DNA of 64,000 nucleotides from Chromatiaceae bacterium (GCA_024235175.1 JACKMX010000004.1:682001-746000), one strand, 5' to 3'. Numbered from the stretch's first letter, positions 48,312 to 57,539 are shown. Notes: generated from the sequence alone by a model not told the origin. Numbers and translations are program-made.

Positions 48312-49190
48312 ATGGAATTTTTACTCAACAACGGGATAGAGATGCCGGCTCCCGGATTTGGCACTGGCGCCATTCGTGGCTGGCAGGCGGACAGTGATGA
48401 GGTGGCGCAGGTTATCGCCACCGCCATCGGCATGGGCTATAGACACCTGGACACGGCTTCCATCTACGGCAACGAACGCAGTGTCGGCAAAGCGATCCGG
48501 TCAGCCGGCCAACCGCGCGAGCAACTGTTCGTCGTTACCAAAGCCTGGAACACCGAGCATGGCTACGACCAGATTCTGCATGCCTTCGATCACAGCCAGC
48601 GACGGCTGGATCTGGAGTACCTGGATCTCTATCTGCTCCATTGGCCGGTGCCCAGTCTGATTCAGGAGAGTTGGCGTGCCATGGAGAGGTTGCTGTCCGA
48701 GCGAAAGGTGCGGGCCATCGGTGTCTCCAATTACCGGATTTCAGATCTCCGGTGCGTACTTGAACGGGCAGAGGTGGTGCCCGCCTGTAATCAGATAGAG
48801 ATCCATCCCTATTTCACCCAACCTGAAGTGAGAGAGTTCTGCAAAACACAGGGAATCCAGATCGTCAGCTACTCTCCGTTGGGCACCGGCAGCTGGAGTG
48901 GAGTCCTCAATGAGAATAAACCTGTGACCGATCCACTGATCATCCAGATTGCGAAACGGCACCGTATCTCCCCTGCGCAGGTGATCCTGCGTTGGAATCT
49001 TCAGCACGGCTGGGTGCCTATCCCCAAGTCCGAACATCCGGATCGCATGGAGCAGAACCTGGAGCTTGGCGAGTTCACTCTCAGCGAAGCGGAGATGTCC
49101 GTGCTGGATGATCTGGACACCGGCACAGGGTTCAACATGGACCCTGAGGATGCCATCGAGGCCAATATGGCGATGAGTGTTCCGGAGTGA
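48312..49190 (+). CDS. aldo/keto reductase
   Basis: A 292-residue AKR with its catalytic tetrad in place: Asp47 and Tyr52 (DTASIYGNE), Lys77 (VTKAWN) and His110 (LLHWP). The (beta/alpha)8 end has the NADPH-binding motif VPIPKSEHPDRMEQNLEL. It reduces aldehydes or ketones with NADPH; it is close to the 2,5-diketo-gluconate reductase group, but its substrate is unknown. ATG 48312 follows GGGAGG by 4 bases; the frame is open another 49 codons upstream, which look non-coding. It is flanked by hairpin terminators on both sides, so it is a single-gene unit. Confidence 0.93.
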   Translation: MEFLLNNGIEMPAPGFGTGAIRGWQADSDEVAQVIATAIGMGYRHLDTASIYGNERSVGKAIRSAGQPREQLFVVTKAWNTEHGYDQILHAFDHSQRRLDLEYLDLYLLHWPVPSLIQESWRAMERLLSERKVRAIGVSNYRISDLRCVLERAEVVPACNQIEIHPYFTQPEVREFCKTQGIQIVSYSPLGTGSWSGVLNENKPVTDPLIIQIAKRHRISPAQVILRWNLQHGWVPIPKSEHPDRMEQNLELGEFTLSEAEMSVLDDLDTGTGFNMDPEDAIEANMAMSVPE

Positions 49191-49193
49191 TGA

Positions 49194-49243
49194 AAAGGTC
49201 GGTACCCTTAAATAAAAAAAGCTTACAGGTACCGACACCTTTA
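49194..49243. terminator. bidirectional hairpin between AKR and Gly-rich genes
   Basis: AAAGGTCGGTACC pairs with GGTACCGACACCTTT (one 2-base bulge) around an AT-rich loop. It lies between convergent genes. Confidence 0.6.
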
Positions 49244-49268
49244 TCCCCGATGCCCGGATGGCCGCCTT

Positions 49269-50087
49269 TCAGCGCCCCATGCCAAATCCACCATTACCGG
49301 GTGAACCTGGGCCATATCCCGGTGCGCCATAGCCTGGAAATCCCCAACCCTGTGCCGGACCACCGGATTCATCAACCTTAGGATCTGTACCCGGCAGGCG
49401 CTCACCATATCCCTGAGGGACGCCGTAGCCGGGATAGCCGTAACCCGGTCTCCCATAGCCGGAATCAGGATAACCATAACCTGCCGGAGGCTGACTGTAA
49501 CCAGGTGCACCGGTTCCGGTTCCATAGCCATTCCCTTGTGGCATTGGCTGCGCATTCCCGGGGTAAGCCTCCTGGCTACTACGCAATCCAGGCCCGTATG
49601 CCGGCGCCGCATCATTGCTGCCAGGTCCGTAATCCGGCCCCGGCCCATAACCGCCCCTCGGCGGATAGCCTCTTTGGTTGCCCATGCCGAAGCCGCTCGA
49701 GCCACTGCGCGGATCATCATATTGCGGGCTGCTGCCAGTATCCCTGCCCGGTCCATAGCCACCCCCGCGCGGATAGCCCCTTTCGTTGCCCATGCCGAAG
49801 CCGCTTGAGCCACTGCGCGGCTCATCATAGTCCGGGCCGCTACCCGCACTTCTGCCGGGTCCATAGCCGCCCCTGCGAGGATAGCCCCTCTGGTTGCCCA
49901 TGCCGAAGCCGCTGTCGCTTCCCCGCCCGCGATTATAATCCCTGCCGTAGCCTGCCCCCCCCGGACCACGCCGGTCATTGCTGTTGCCGAAACCGAAGGC
50001 ATTCGCCTGATCAGGAAGCAGGGTAAAGACGACGGACAGCGCAACAGCCGAAGCCAGCCCGGACATCATTATCGATCTTTTTCGCAT
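49269..50087 (-). CDS. exported Gly/Tyr/Pro-rich repeat protein, sulfur-globule-protein-like composition
   Basis: A 272-residue protein with a signal peptide (SAVALSVVFTLLPDQANA). The mature chain is almost all Gly, Tyr, Pro, Arg, Ser. A unit GFGMGNxRGYPxxGGYGPG occurs three times with spacers such as DYDEPRSGS; the second half has GYG and PGYG repeats. There is no Cys and no TM. ATG 50087 follows GGGAGATGAA; the frame is open upstream to 50186. Structural proteins of sulfur globules, some coat proteins and glycine-rich matrix proteins look like this; low complexity forbids a firm call. It is convergent with the AKR gene. Confidence 0.75.
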   Translation of the reverse strand: MRKRSIMMSGLASAVALSVVFTLLPDQANAFGFGNSNDRRGPGGAGYGRDYNRGRGSDSGFGMGNQRGYPRRGGYGPGRSAGSGPDYDEPRSGSSGFGMGNERGYPRGGGYGPGRDTGSSPQYDDPRSGSSGFGMGNQRGYPPRGGYGPGPDYGPGSNDAAPAYGPGLRSSQEAYPGNAQPMPQGNGYGTGTGAPGYSQPPAGYGYPDSGYGRPGYGYPGYGVPQGYGERLPGTDPKVDESGGPAQGWGFPGYGAPGYGPGSPGNGGFGMGR

Positions 50088-50454
50088 TTCATCTCCCAAT
50101 GAATTTATCTTATGTTCCCGGTCGTCAATGATTAACCGGTGCTTGCGTAACCTCCAGACAGACTGGATAAACAATTGGCCCCGCAATGGTTCAGCATAAC
50201 AGCCAGAATCGAGTCTGGACAGATGAATGGAGATGGGGCCGGTGACAAATGATGCTCCGTATTCGACCCAGGGCGCTTTCTATTCGATCTCAAATGCTCA
50301 AAATCCCCGTCAAGAACTGTTCATACATTGACGGTTGGAGAGCAAACGCCATCGGCTGCGACCCGAACTTCACACAAGCCGGAGTATTGCCCCCTTCACC
50401 CTGTTAAGTTAGTGTTGGCAGGACAGAAACCAGATTCTCACAAGGTGGTGGGAA
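50088..50454. other. divergent intergenic region
   Basis: No gene seen. It should hold promoters for the Gly-rich gene (left) and the binding-protein/kinase pair (right). GTCAAGAACTGTTCATACATTGAC near 50310 is a loose inverted repeat. Confidence 0.35.
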
Positions 50455-51171
50455 ATGCTGCACCGACATTTGCTGATGCTGTTACTGGTATGCGTCTCCG
50501 CGCCGCTTGGCGCCCGCGTGCTGTACATCTCCTCGGGATTCACACCGCCACTCTCAGATCTGTTCGCGGCGGTGCTTGCCGAGGTCGACCGGCGAGCAGA
50601 CTCCATTGAAATCGTCTTTCAGCCCATGCAGGCGGAACGTTCGATAAAACTCGTCCAGGAGGGGATCAACGATGGAGACTGTTGCCGCGTCCCGGCTGTT
50701 TTCGAAAATGATGAGCGCCTGCTGTTCGTTGAACCCAGCTTCGCATCCATCAGCTGGAACGCCTTTGTCGCCGATGAGCGCATCAGAATCGACTCGTTTG
50801 AGGATCTGGCAAAGCACACCGTGGGTGTCGTTTCCGGCTGGAAACTGGCGGTGAACAAGGTTCGTGAGATCGCACCGCAGCATTACCACATCCTGGACAC
50901 CCCGGAGCAGATGTTCAGAATGCTTCAGCTGAAACGGCTGGATGTGGGGGTTATCGGTTATCTGAGCGGACTGTATATCCTGAACAGCTTGGGCATCGAA
51001 GGAATCCATGCGCTGCAGCCCCCATTGGCCGTAACACCCCTCTATCTGGTGCTGGCCAAAAAGCAGAGCGACCTGGTCCCGGAGATTTCGGCACTACTGA
51101 CGCAGATGGAGCGGGACGGCTCGATTGCAGAGATTCAAAAAAAGTTAGAGAGAGAGTTTCGGGGATACTGA
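50455..51171 (+). CDS. periplasmic solute-binding protein (SBP_bac_3-like), sensor partner
   Basis: A 238-residue exported protein: signal peptide (LLMLLLVCVSAPLGA), then a type-2 binding fold with ISSGFTPPLSDLFAAVL, MQAERSIKLVQEGINDGDC, HTVGVVSGWKL and LKRLDVGVIGYLSG. This is the layout of amino-acid-type binding proteins. No permease or ATPase is near. The next gene, a hybrid kinase, begins 3 bp after the stop, so the protein most likely senses a ligand for that kinase. Ligand unknown. Confidence 0.85.
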   Translation: MLHRHLLMLLLVCVSAPLGARVLYISSGFTPPLSDLFAAVLAEVDRRADSIEIVFQPMQAERSIKLVQEGINDGDCCRVPAVFENDERLLFVEPSFASISWNAFVADERIRIDSFEDLAKHTVGVVSGWKLAVNKVREIAPQHYHILDTPEQMFRMLQLKRLDVGVIGYLSGLYILNSLGIEGIHALQPPLAVTPLYLVLAKKQSDLVPEISALLTQMERDGSIAEIQKKLEREFRGY

Positions 51172-51174
51172 TCA

Positions 51175-53463
51175 TTGCCTTACCGTAAACAGATTTCGCG
51201 CAGGCTGGCACTCTATCTACTGCTGTTCAGTTCACTGATCACGTTGATTCTGACAGGGATTCAGCTGCTTCTGGATTATCGATACGGCATCGACATCATA
51301 CACCAGCGGCTCCAGCAGATCGCGAATACCAACATCGCATCATTCGAGCAGGCCTCATGGACTTTCAATGAAAAATCGATAGATCTGCAACTGGAGGGGC
51401 TATCCAAGATCAATGACGTGGTCCGGGTGGAGCTTAAGGGTCCGCATGGCGAGGTGCTGAAGAGCTACACCGGCATCTCAGGAGAACCCATCGCAACCCG
51501 CTCCTATCCCCTGAATTACCTCTACAGGGGCCAGCAGAACTACCTCGGAGAGCTGGTCGTTCAGGTGACAGACGCACGGCTGATCCAGCACCTGATCGAC
51601 AAGCTGTTGATCATCCTGGGAACTCAGGCAATCAAAACGTTTTTTGTCACGCTGTTTATTCTGGTGATCTTCCAGTATCTGGTGACCGAGCATCTGCAAC
51701 GCATCGCCGAGTATGCACTGAGGGTCAATCCACTGCAGCGGTTTGAACCGCTGGACCTCAATCGGCGTGTAAAAAATCACACAAAGGATGACGAGCTGGA
51801 TCTTCTGGTGGAGAGCATCAACTCCATGCAATATAAATTGATCGATTTCCACAACAACCTTTTGCAGAGCAGAACCGATGCAGCCAGAAGTGAAGCCCGC
51901 TTCGAGACCATCTTCGAATCGATCGACGATGCGGTGCTGTTTGCGGATAAGGATCACAAGATAGTTCACGTCAACCGCTCTTTTTGCAGGCAGTTTCAGT
52001 ACAGCAGGCAGGAGCTTGTGGGACAGGAGCCACAGCTGATCCATGCCGATCCGGATGATTCCATAGAAGCCGCCGCCGAACGCAGCCATGACGGCAGCCG
52101 TGCACCGGGAGACCCGATGGAGATCAGGTACCGGCGCAGGGATGACACTGAGTTCACCGGCGAGACCGTGGGTGCCCCGGTCATCACTGCAGAGGGGACG
52201 CATATTGGTTATCTACTCATCATCCGCGATATCACCGAGAAGATAGAGGTACGTGAACTCAACCGACAACTGCAGCGGCAGTTGCTGCATGCCCAGAAAA
52301 TGGAGTCAATAGGCCAGCTGACAGGCGGCATCGCACACGATTTCAACAATATTCTCGGCATCGTCATCGGTAACCTCGATCTGCTGCAGCGGGAAGTTGC
52401 CGGCCAGGGAGAAGCAGCGCGGCTGATTGACTCCACCCAAAAATCAGCTCAGCGCGCAACCGATCTTACCCGGCAGCTGTTGAGCTTCTCCCTCCAGCAA
52501 CCCGCACGTCAGGTGGTGACTGACATCAACAAGGTGATAGTGGGCATGGAGAGTCTTATCGCCCGTTCGGTCACACCGGAGGTGGAGGTTGAACACAAGC
52601 TCGCCGCAAATCTCTGGATGACAGAGATCGACCCGGGTGATTTCGAGGATGCGCTGTTAAACATGGTGATCAATGCGCGCGACGCCATGCCCGGGGGTGG
52701 AAAATTGATCCTCGAGACCCGCAACTGCGCCCTCGACGAGCTTCACTGCCGATATAACCCCGGTTGCCACCCGGGAGATTATGTGCAGCTTGCGGTCAGC
52801 GACAGCGGCGAAGGAATGACGCTGGAACAGCAGGAGTCCATATTCGAACCCTTTTACACAACCAAGCCCAGGGGTAAAGGCACCGGGCTGGGTCTGGCCA
52901 TGGTGTATGGTTTCATCAAGCGGTCAGGTGGTTTTATCAAGGTTCACTCCGGGCAAAACCTGGGCAGCACATTCCGGCTCTACCTGCCCAGGGCAGCCAA
53001 TGCGCATTCCGTACAACCGCACCGGTCCGCAGCCGGTCAGCCGCAAATGCCGGCGGCTTTCCGCACCGGCACCATCCTGGTGGTTGACGACGAGAAAGAG
53101 CTGTTGGCGCTGACCAGGACATTCCTCGAACAGTTGGGGCACCGGGTGATGACCGCCGGTGACGCCAGAGAGGCATTGGCCTGTCTGGCTGCTGATCCAA
53201 CCATCGATCTGCTGATCAGCGATGTGGTGATGCCGGGCGGGATGAACGGCTACGAACTCGCGGAACAGGCCACGCGTGACCGGCCGGAGTTGAAAGTGCT
53301 GCTCGCCTCGGGATACATTGACAAATCGGTGGTAAAACCTGGCCAGGCACCCTACTCCGCCACTCTGCTGAGCAAGCCATACACATTGGCGGAGCTCGAA
53401 CAGCGGGTACGGGCAAAACTGGGGGAGCAAACAGAATCCGGCATGCCCTCAATACCGGCCTGA
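51175..53463 (+). CDS. hybrid histidine kinase: TM-periplasmic-TM-PAS-HisKA-HATPase-REC
   Basis: A 762-residue kinase starting at TTG, 3 bp after the binding-protein gene. TM helices are at about 10-30 and 150-172 with a periplasmic region between, then a linker, a PAS domain (about 240-360), HisKA (GGIAHDFNNILGIVIG), HATPase_c (NARDAMPGGG, GKGTGLGLAMVYG) and a receiver (VVDDEKELL, LLISDVVMPGGMNG, LLSKPYT). It is a paralogue of the truncated kinase at 1-1014. The output is probably an unlinked regulator or Hpt. The neighbour on the left supplies the likely signal. Confidence 0.93.
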   Translation: MPYRKQISRRLALYLLLFSSLITLILTGIQLLLDYRYGIDIIHQRLQQIANTNIASFEQASWTFNEKSIDLQLEGLSKINDVVRVELKGPHGEVLKSYTGISGEPIATRSYPLNYLYRGQQNYLGELVVQVTDARLIQHLIDKLLIILGTQAIKTFFVTLFILVIFQYLVTEHLQRIAEYALRVNPLQRFEPLDLNRRVKNHTKDDELDLLVESINSMQYKLIDFHNNLLQSRTDAARSEARFETIFESIDDAVLFADKDHKIVHVNRSFCRQFQYSRQELVGQEPQLIHADPDDSIEAAAERSHDGSRAPGDPMEIRYRRRDDTEFTGETVGAPVITAEGTHIGYLLIIRDITEKIEVRELNRQLQRQLLHAQKMESIGQLTGGIAHDFNNILGIVIGNLDLLQREVAGQGEAARLIDSTQKSAQRATDLTRQLLSFSLQQPARQVVTDINKVIVGMESLIARSVTPEVEVEHKLAANLWMTEIDPGDFEDALLNMVINARDAMPGGGKLILETRNCALDELHCRYNPGCHPGDYVQLAVSDSGEGMTLEQQESIFEPFYTTKPRGKGTGLGLAMVYGFIKRSGGFIKVHSGQNLGSTFRLYLPRAANAHSVQPHRSAAGQPQMPAAFRTGTILVVDDEKELLALTRTFLEQLGHRVMTAGDAREALACLAADPTIDLLISDVVMPGGMNGYELAEQATRDRPELKVLLASGYIDKSVVKPGQAPYSATLLSKPYTLAELEQRVRAKLGEQTESGMPSIPA

Positions 53464-53794
53464 AGGAACAAAGGGCTCGAAAAACGAAGGAGTCGGTGAA
53501 AAAATGCTTCCCTCACTTGTTCACCCCCGATTTCACGGCTCCCAACAACAAGCATGAAAAAGGATTGGGCCACAAATCGGCGCTGTCGGCCAATGTGATA
53601 CATCAGCAACCCTTCAAGCGGACCCCCGACCGATCGATAACGCAGGCAAAGCAGTGAAATCCAATCATCCGGTCCGAATTGAAATGCATCTGATTCGCAG
53701 TTGTGACTGAACCCTCCTGGAGATAAAACTGTAAAAATCCCGGTTTAAAATTGCCAGCCGAACCAGTAGGAATATATATACGGGTAGAGGCAAT
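53464..53794. other. intergenic region before phosphofructokinase
   Basis: No gene seen. GGAGTCGGTGAAAAAATG...TTCACCCCCG near 53490-53530 is one more GTCGGTGA-type sequence and may end the kinase transcript. Confidence 0.35.
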
Positions 53795-54916
53795 ATGACA
53801 AAGTACATTGGAATTCTGACGGCCGGGGGAGACAGTCCCGGGTTGAACGCGGCCATTCGTGGCGTCGGCAAGACCGCCTTCGGTTATTACAGGATGCAGG
53901 TCATTGGTTTCCGGGATGGCTTTCGGGGCCTGGTGGACAACCGCACCCTGCGGCTGGATGCCAACAACCTGGCGGGCATACTCACTGTTGGCGGAACCAT
54001 CCTGGGCACCAGCCGCGACAAGCCGCACCGCATGGTTGTCGGAGGGAAAGTACGCGACATGACGGATGTCATCCTGGAGAACTACGAAGCGAACCATCTG
54101 GATGCTCTTGTCTGTCTTGGCGGTGGCGGTACCCAGAAAAACGCGCTGCGCCTTATGGAGAAAGGTCTGAACATCATCACCATGCCGAAGACGATCGACA
54201 ATGACGTCGCCATGACAGACACCACCTTCGGTTTCGATACCGCATTGGGGATTGCCACTGAGGCGATCGACAGGCTGCACAGCACGGCCCACAGCCATCA
54301 CCGAATCATCGTCGTTGAGATTATGGGGCACAGAGCCGGTTGGCTGGCACTGGGTGCAGGCCTGGCGGGCGGCGCGGATGTGATTCTGATTCCGGAGCTT
54401 CCCTACGATACCGAGAAGGTTGCCGAAGCGATTCGCAAGCGGGTTCGCAGCGGCAGAAACTTCAGCATAGTTGCGGTCGCCGAAGGCGCCATGTCGCTGG
54501 AGGAGGGCGAAATTTTCCGGGCCGCGGAAACAAGAAAGCAAAAGGCAAAGAAAAAATCCGAGAAAAAAGCCGCCCGCGCGGAGCTGGAAAAACTTGCGCA
54601 ACGACGCGCCAACCACACCATGAGGCTATCGCGACAACTCGAGGAGATGACCGGTCTGGAGTCCAGGGTAACGATCCTGGGGCATCTGCAACGGGGCGGT
54701 ACCCCATCCGCCGCGGACCGACTGCTGGCTACCCGCCTGGGCACAGCCTGCACTGATCTGATCAATCAGGAAATGTATGGTGTCATGGTTGCCGCCCGGG
54801 GCGAAGGCACCGAGCCGGTACCACTGGACAGGGTTGCAGGCAAGCGAAAGCTGATACCACCCGATCATCCCTGGCTTGCCAGCGCAAGGCGGGTGGGCAC
54901 AAATCTGGGAGATTGA
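53795..54916 (+). CDS. 6-phosphofructokinase (PfkA superfamily; phosphate donor uncertain)
   Basis: A 373-residue glycolytic enzyme: fructose-6-phosphate to fructose-1,6-bisphosphate. Landmarks are GILTAGGDSPGLNAAIRG at the N-terminus, the donor loop LGGGGTQKNA, the catalytic PKTIDNDV (Asp135, Asp137), MGHRAGWLALGAG, and LGHLQRGGTPSAADR. At the positions that separate donors in E. coli numbering, it has Gly for 104 and Lys for 124, and Gly in place of the Mg-binding Asp103; that mix does not settle ATP or PPi. A Lys/Ala-rich helical insert (about 247-275) is unusual. AGAGG precedes the ATG. It stands alone. Confidence 0.92.
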   Translation: MTKYIGILTAGGDSPGLNAAIRGVGKTAFGYYRMQVIGFRDGFRGLVDNRTLRLDANNLAGILTVGGTILGTSRDKPHRMVVGGKVRDMTDVILENYEANHLDALVCLGGGGTQKNALRLMEKGLNIITMPKTIDNDVAMTDTTFGFDTALGIATEAIDRLHSTAHSHHRIIVVEIMGHRAGWLALGAGLAGGADVILIPELPYDTEKVAEAIRKRVRSGRNFSIVAVAEGAMSLEEGEIFRAAETRKQKAKKKSEKKAARAELEKLAQRRANHTMRLSRQLEEMTGLESRVTILGHLQRGGTPSAADRLLATRLGTACTDLINQEMYGVMVAARGEGTEPVPLDRVAGKRKLIPPDHPWLASARRVGTNLGD

Positions 54917-55095
54917 TCTACCGAGGGGTCGGTGACAAATAGTTCCCATCATTAGCCGGAGCCCATCTCCCGGCCCCGGCAGCCGCACTGGACTATTCGA
55001 TAGGTTCCGGCAAGCTGGGTTGAAGTTCTGTCTTGCAGAGCGATTGATCGCTAAGATATTCAGGATTCTGAAACCGAACAGAGGAGATGAAAACA

Positions 55096-55482
55096 ATGTA
55101 CGGATTTTCCACCCAACTCAGTAAACCCTTTGCGGATGTAGTGATGCTGGTGACCGATGCGCTCAAAGTGGAGGGATTTGGTGTGCTGAGCGATATCGAT
55201 GTGCAGGCGACGCTGAAGGCAAAGCTGGATGTGAATCGTCCGGCATACCGCATCCTCGGTGCCTGTAATCCACCATTCGCACACCGGGCGTTGACGGCCG
55301 ATCCCGAGATAGGTCTGCTGCTACCCTGCAATGTGGTGGTGCAGGAGCTTGAGAACGGGCAGGTCCGCGTCTCGTTCATGGATCCGCAAGCGGTCTTGCA
55401 ACTGGTGGACAATCCGGAAATCACCCAAATCGCAAATGAGGTGCGTGCAAGGTTGCAGCGAGTGTGTAACGCACTGTCCTGA
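55096..55482 (+). CDS. DUF302 domain protein
   Basis: A 128-residue protein covering one DUF302 domain: MYGFSTQLSKPFADVVMLV, ALKVEGFGVLSDIDVQATLK, YRILGACNPPFAHRAL, LLLPCNVVVQELENG. It has a CNPP/LPCN Cys pair, as usual in the family. The fold is known; its role is not, though some members occur with sulfur metabolism genes. I chose ATG 55096 because GAGGAG ends 9 bases before it; ATG 55087 overlaps the ribosome site. It stands alone. Confidence 0.88.
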   Translation: MYGFSTQLSKPFADVVMLVTDALKVEGFGVLSDIDVQATLKAKLDVNRPAYRILGACNPPFAHRALTADPEIGLLLPCNVVVQELENGQVRVSFMDPQAVLQLVDNPEITQIANEVRARLQRVCNALS

Positions 55483-55595
55483 TCCGGTTTCCCGAAATCG
55501 GCGGGACGCATCCATTAAAGCCCCAGGATTGCGGGCCATTGTGAATCCATGTGGTTATCAGCCGCCTCGACTTTGTCAGGAGCGGTAATCAGACC

Positions 55596-55803
55596 TCATC
55601 TCTCGCTCACAGCGAGTCGCGCACCGAGCGCGGCAAATGCGGCCGCAAAACCGTAGCGCAGCAGATTCTGCACGTGGACTGAGTCGATGACAAAGCGCCG
55701 GAACGCGTATGCCAGGCAGCCGTATATGACGAAAACCACAAAGGTCATCGCCATAAAAATCAGGGAAGCAAGGCGCAGTACTGGATGAAATCCGGGTGTT
55801 AAT
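55596..55803 (-). pseudogene. relic of a LysE/RhtB-family exporter, C-terminal part
   Basis: The minus strand encodes FMAMTFVVFVIYGCLAYAFR, then FAAAFAALGARLAVSER and a stop, preceded by SPLTPGFHPVLRLASLI. This is the typical last third of LysE-family translocators (final two TM helices and GLGARLAxSER end). The N-terminal part, with the first three helices, is missing; upstream lies the MCP terminator. The frame stays open beyond 55803 but no longer looks like the family. Confidence 0.65.
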
Positions 55804-55820
55804 GGAGATGGGACATGGAA

Positions 55821-55857
55821 GAAAACGGAGATCCCGGCCGGAGTCTGGACTCCGGCC
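55821..55857 (-). terminator. terminator of the Cache MCP gene
   Basis: Perfect 10-bp stem GGCCGGAGTC / GACTCCGGCC with a 2-base centre, followed on the minus strand by GGGATCTCCGTTTTC. It starts 9 bp after the MCP stop codon. Confidence 0.6.
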
Positions 55858-55865
55858 GTTTGGGG

Positions 55866-57539
55866 TTAGAGTTTGAACTGTTTGACCAGTCCGTGCATCT
55901 CCTCGCCGAGTGTCGCAAGAGTCCTGCTTGCCTCTGCTGAATTTGAGCTGCCCTGTGCGGTTTTCTTTGAGATGTCGGCGATGTTCACTACGCTTCGGTT
56001 GATTTCGTTGGCCACGACACCCTGCTCCTCGGCTGCACTGGCGATCTGCGTATTCATCGCGTGAATGGTCGATACAGATGCTTTTATCGACTCCAGAGAA
56101 GTACCGGCGAGTTGTGCCTTTGCGACCGTTTCGCGTGTCTTCTCCTGGCTGGAGTGCATCACGCGGACAGCCTCACCGGTACCATTCTGCAGCCGCTCCA
56201 TCATCTGTTGGATCTCCTGGGTTGACTCCTGGGTGCGGCTGGCAAGCGAGCGTACTTCATCGGCGACCACGGCAAAACCACGGCCCTGCTCGCCGGCACG
56301 CGCGGCTTCGATAGCTGCATTGAGCGCCAGGAGATTGGTCTGATCGGCGATATTGCGAATGACATCGAGCACCATGCCGATATTCTCACTCTCCGATTCA
56401 AGCGTGCTGATTACAGAAACCGCACTCTCCACTTCGCTGACCAATTCTCCTATCGAAGCGATGGTCTGGTTGACCACATCGGCACCCGCCTGCGACTCGC
56501 TGTCGGCGTGTGACGCCGCATCTGCCGCCTCCGAGGCGCTGCGCGCCACCTCCTGTACCGTGGCGGTCATCTCGGTAATCGCGGTAGCCATCTGTTGTGT
56601 CTCTTCAGTCTGTCTGGCGATATCCTTGCTGTTGGTGTCGGCGATCTGGAGAAGTTGCTCGCTTGAGACGGCAATGCGCGAGGCCGATTCATTCACCTGA
56701 CCGACCGCATTGTGGATCTTGCTGACGAAACTGTTGAAACCGTTGCTGACCGCGGCGATCTCGGTGCTGCCTTTTTCCGAGAGTCTTCTCGTCAGATCCC
56801 CCTCGCCCTCGGCAATATCCCTCATGGCACCGGCAGTGGCATTAAGCGGCTTGATAATCGCTTTGGCCAGCATGTAACCTGCGATGGCCGACAGCGCGAT
56901 AAACAGGGTCGCAAGGCCGAAAATCGTGGCCAGGGTACGGCTGATATTCTGATTGATCTGCGCCTGCAACTCAGCGAGCTTCGTATCGACCTCATCGATG
57001 TAAAATCCGGTACCGATCATCCACCCCCAGTTTGGAACTTTCGCCGCGTAGCTGAGTTTTCTGGCAGGTTCGTTCTCCCTGCCGGGTTTGTCCCACCAAT
57101 AGGTGTAAAAGCCACCACCCTTGTTGGCTATATCAATCAGGTCCTTGACCAGGAACGCACCTTTCTTGTCTTTGATTCCGATCAGATTCTTCCCTTCCAG
57201 TTGCGGTTTTGGACCAAGTACCAGGTTGGTGCCATCATTGTCGTAGACGAAGTAGTATCCGGATTCCCCATAGCGCAGATTGCGCAGGATGGTTTTGACG
57301 CGCTCCTGATTCTCATCGTTCTTCTCAAGATGGACGATGGCTGTGAGCGCATGGTCGATATAGCTTTTAAGACGCTCCCTGCGATCTTGCATCATCAGGG
57401 TCTCGACCTGTTCCAACTCTTCCTGTCCCAGGCGATTGATCTCGAAATAGGACTGAATTGCCAATGTAGCGGCTACCAGAAGTACGGGAACAGTCGCAAG
57501 CACAACGATCTTTGCCTGCAACGATTTGAACATATTCAT
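55866..57539 (-). CDS. methyl-accepting chemotaxis protein with single Cache sensor
   Basis: A 557-residue receptor. TM1 is at about 10-30, an sCache_2-type periplasmic sensor at about 35-185 (LRYGESGYYFVYDNDGTNL, KGGGFYTYWWDKPG, WGWMIGTGFYIDEVD), TM2 at about 192-212, HAMP to about 270 and the MA domain to the end with the tip NIADQTNLLALNAAIEAARA. sCache_2 receptors often bind small carboxylates. A FliA-like promoter lies 73 bp upstream. There is no CheR-binding pentapeptide at the end. Confidence 0.94.
   Translation of the reverse strand: MNMFKSLQAKIVVLATVPVLLVAATLAIQSYFEINRLGQEELEQVETLMMQDRRERLKSYIDHALTAIVHLEKNDENQERVKTILRNLRYGESGYYFVYDNDGTNLVLGPKPQLEGKNLIGIKDKKGAFLVKDLIDIANKGGGFYTYWWDKPGRENEPARKLSYAAKVPNWGWMIGTGFYIDEVDTKLAELQAQINQNISRTLATIFGLATLFIALSAIAGYMLAKAIIKPLNATAGAMRDIAEGEGDLTRRLSEKGSTEIAAVSNGFNSFVSKIHNAVGQVNESASRIAVSSEQLLQIADTNSKDIARQTEETQQMATAITEMTATVQEVARSASEAADAASHADSESQAGADVVNQTIASIGELVSEVESAVSVISTLESESENIGMVLDVIRNIADQTNLLALNAAIEAARAGEQGRGFAVVADEVRSLASRTQESTQEIQQMMERLQNGTGEAVRVMHSSQEKTRETVAKAQLAGTSLESIKASVSTIHAMNTQIASAAEEQGVVANEINRSVVNIADISKKTAQGSSNSAEASRTLATLGEEMHGLVKQFKL

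Noticed and set aside
49241..50044. 267-codon minus-strand frame overlapping the Gly-rich protein in another frame
   Set aside because: Its repeats mirror the DNA repeats of the Gly-rich gene; it lacks a signal peptide and ribosome site, while the other frame has both.
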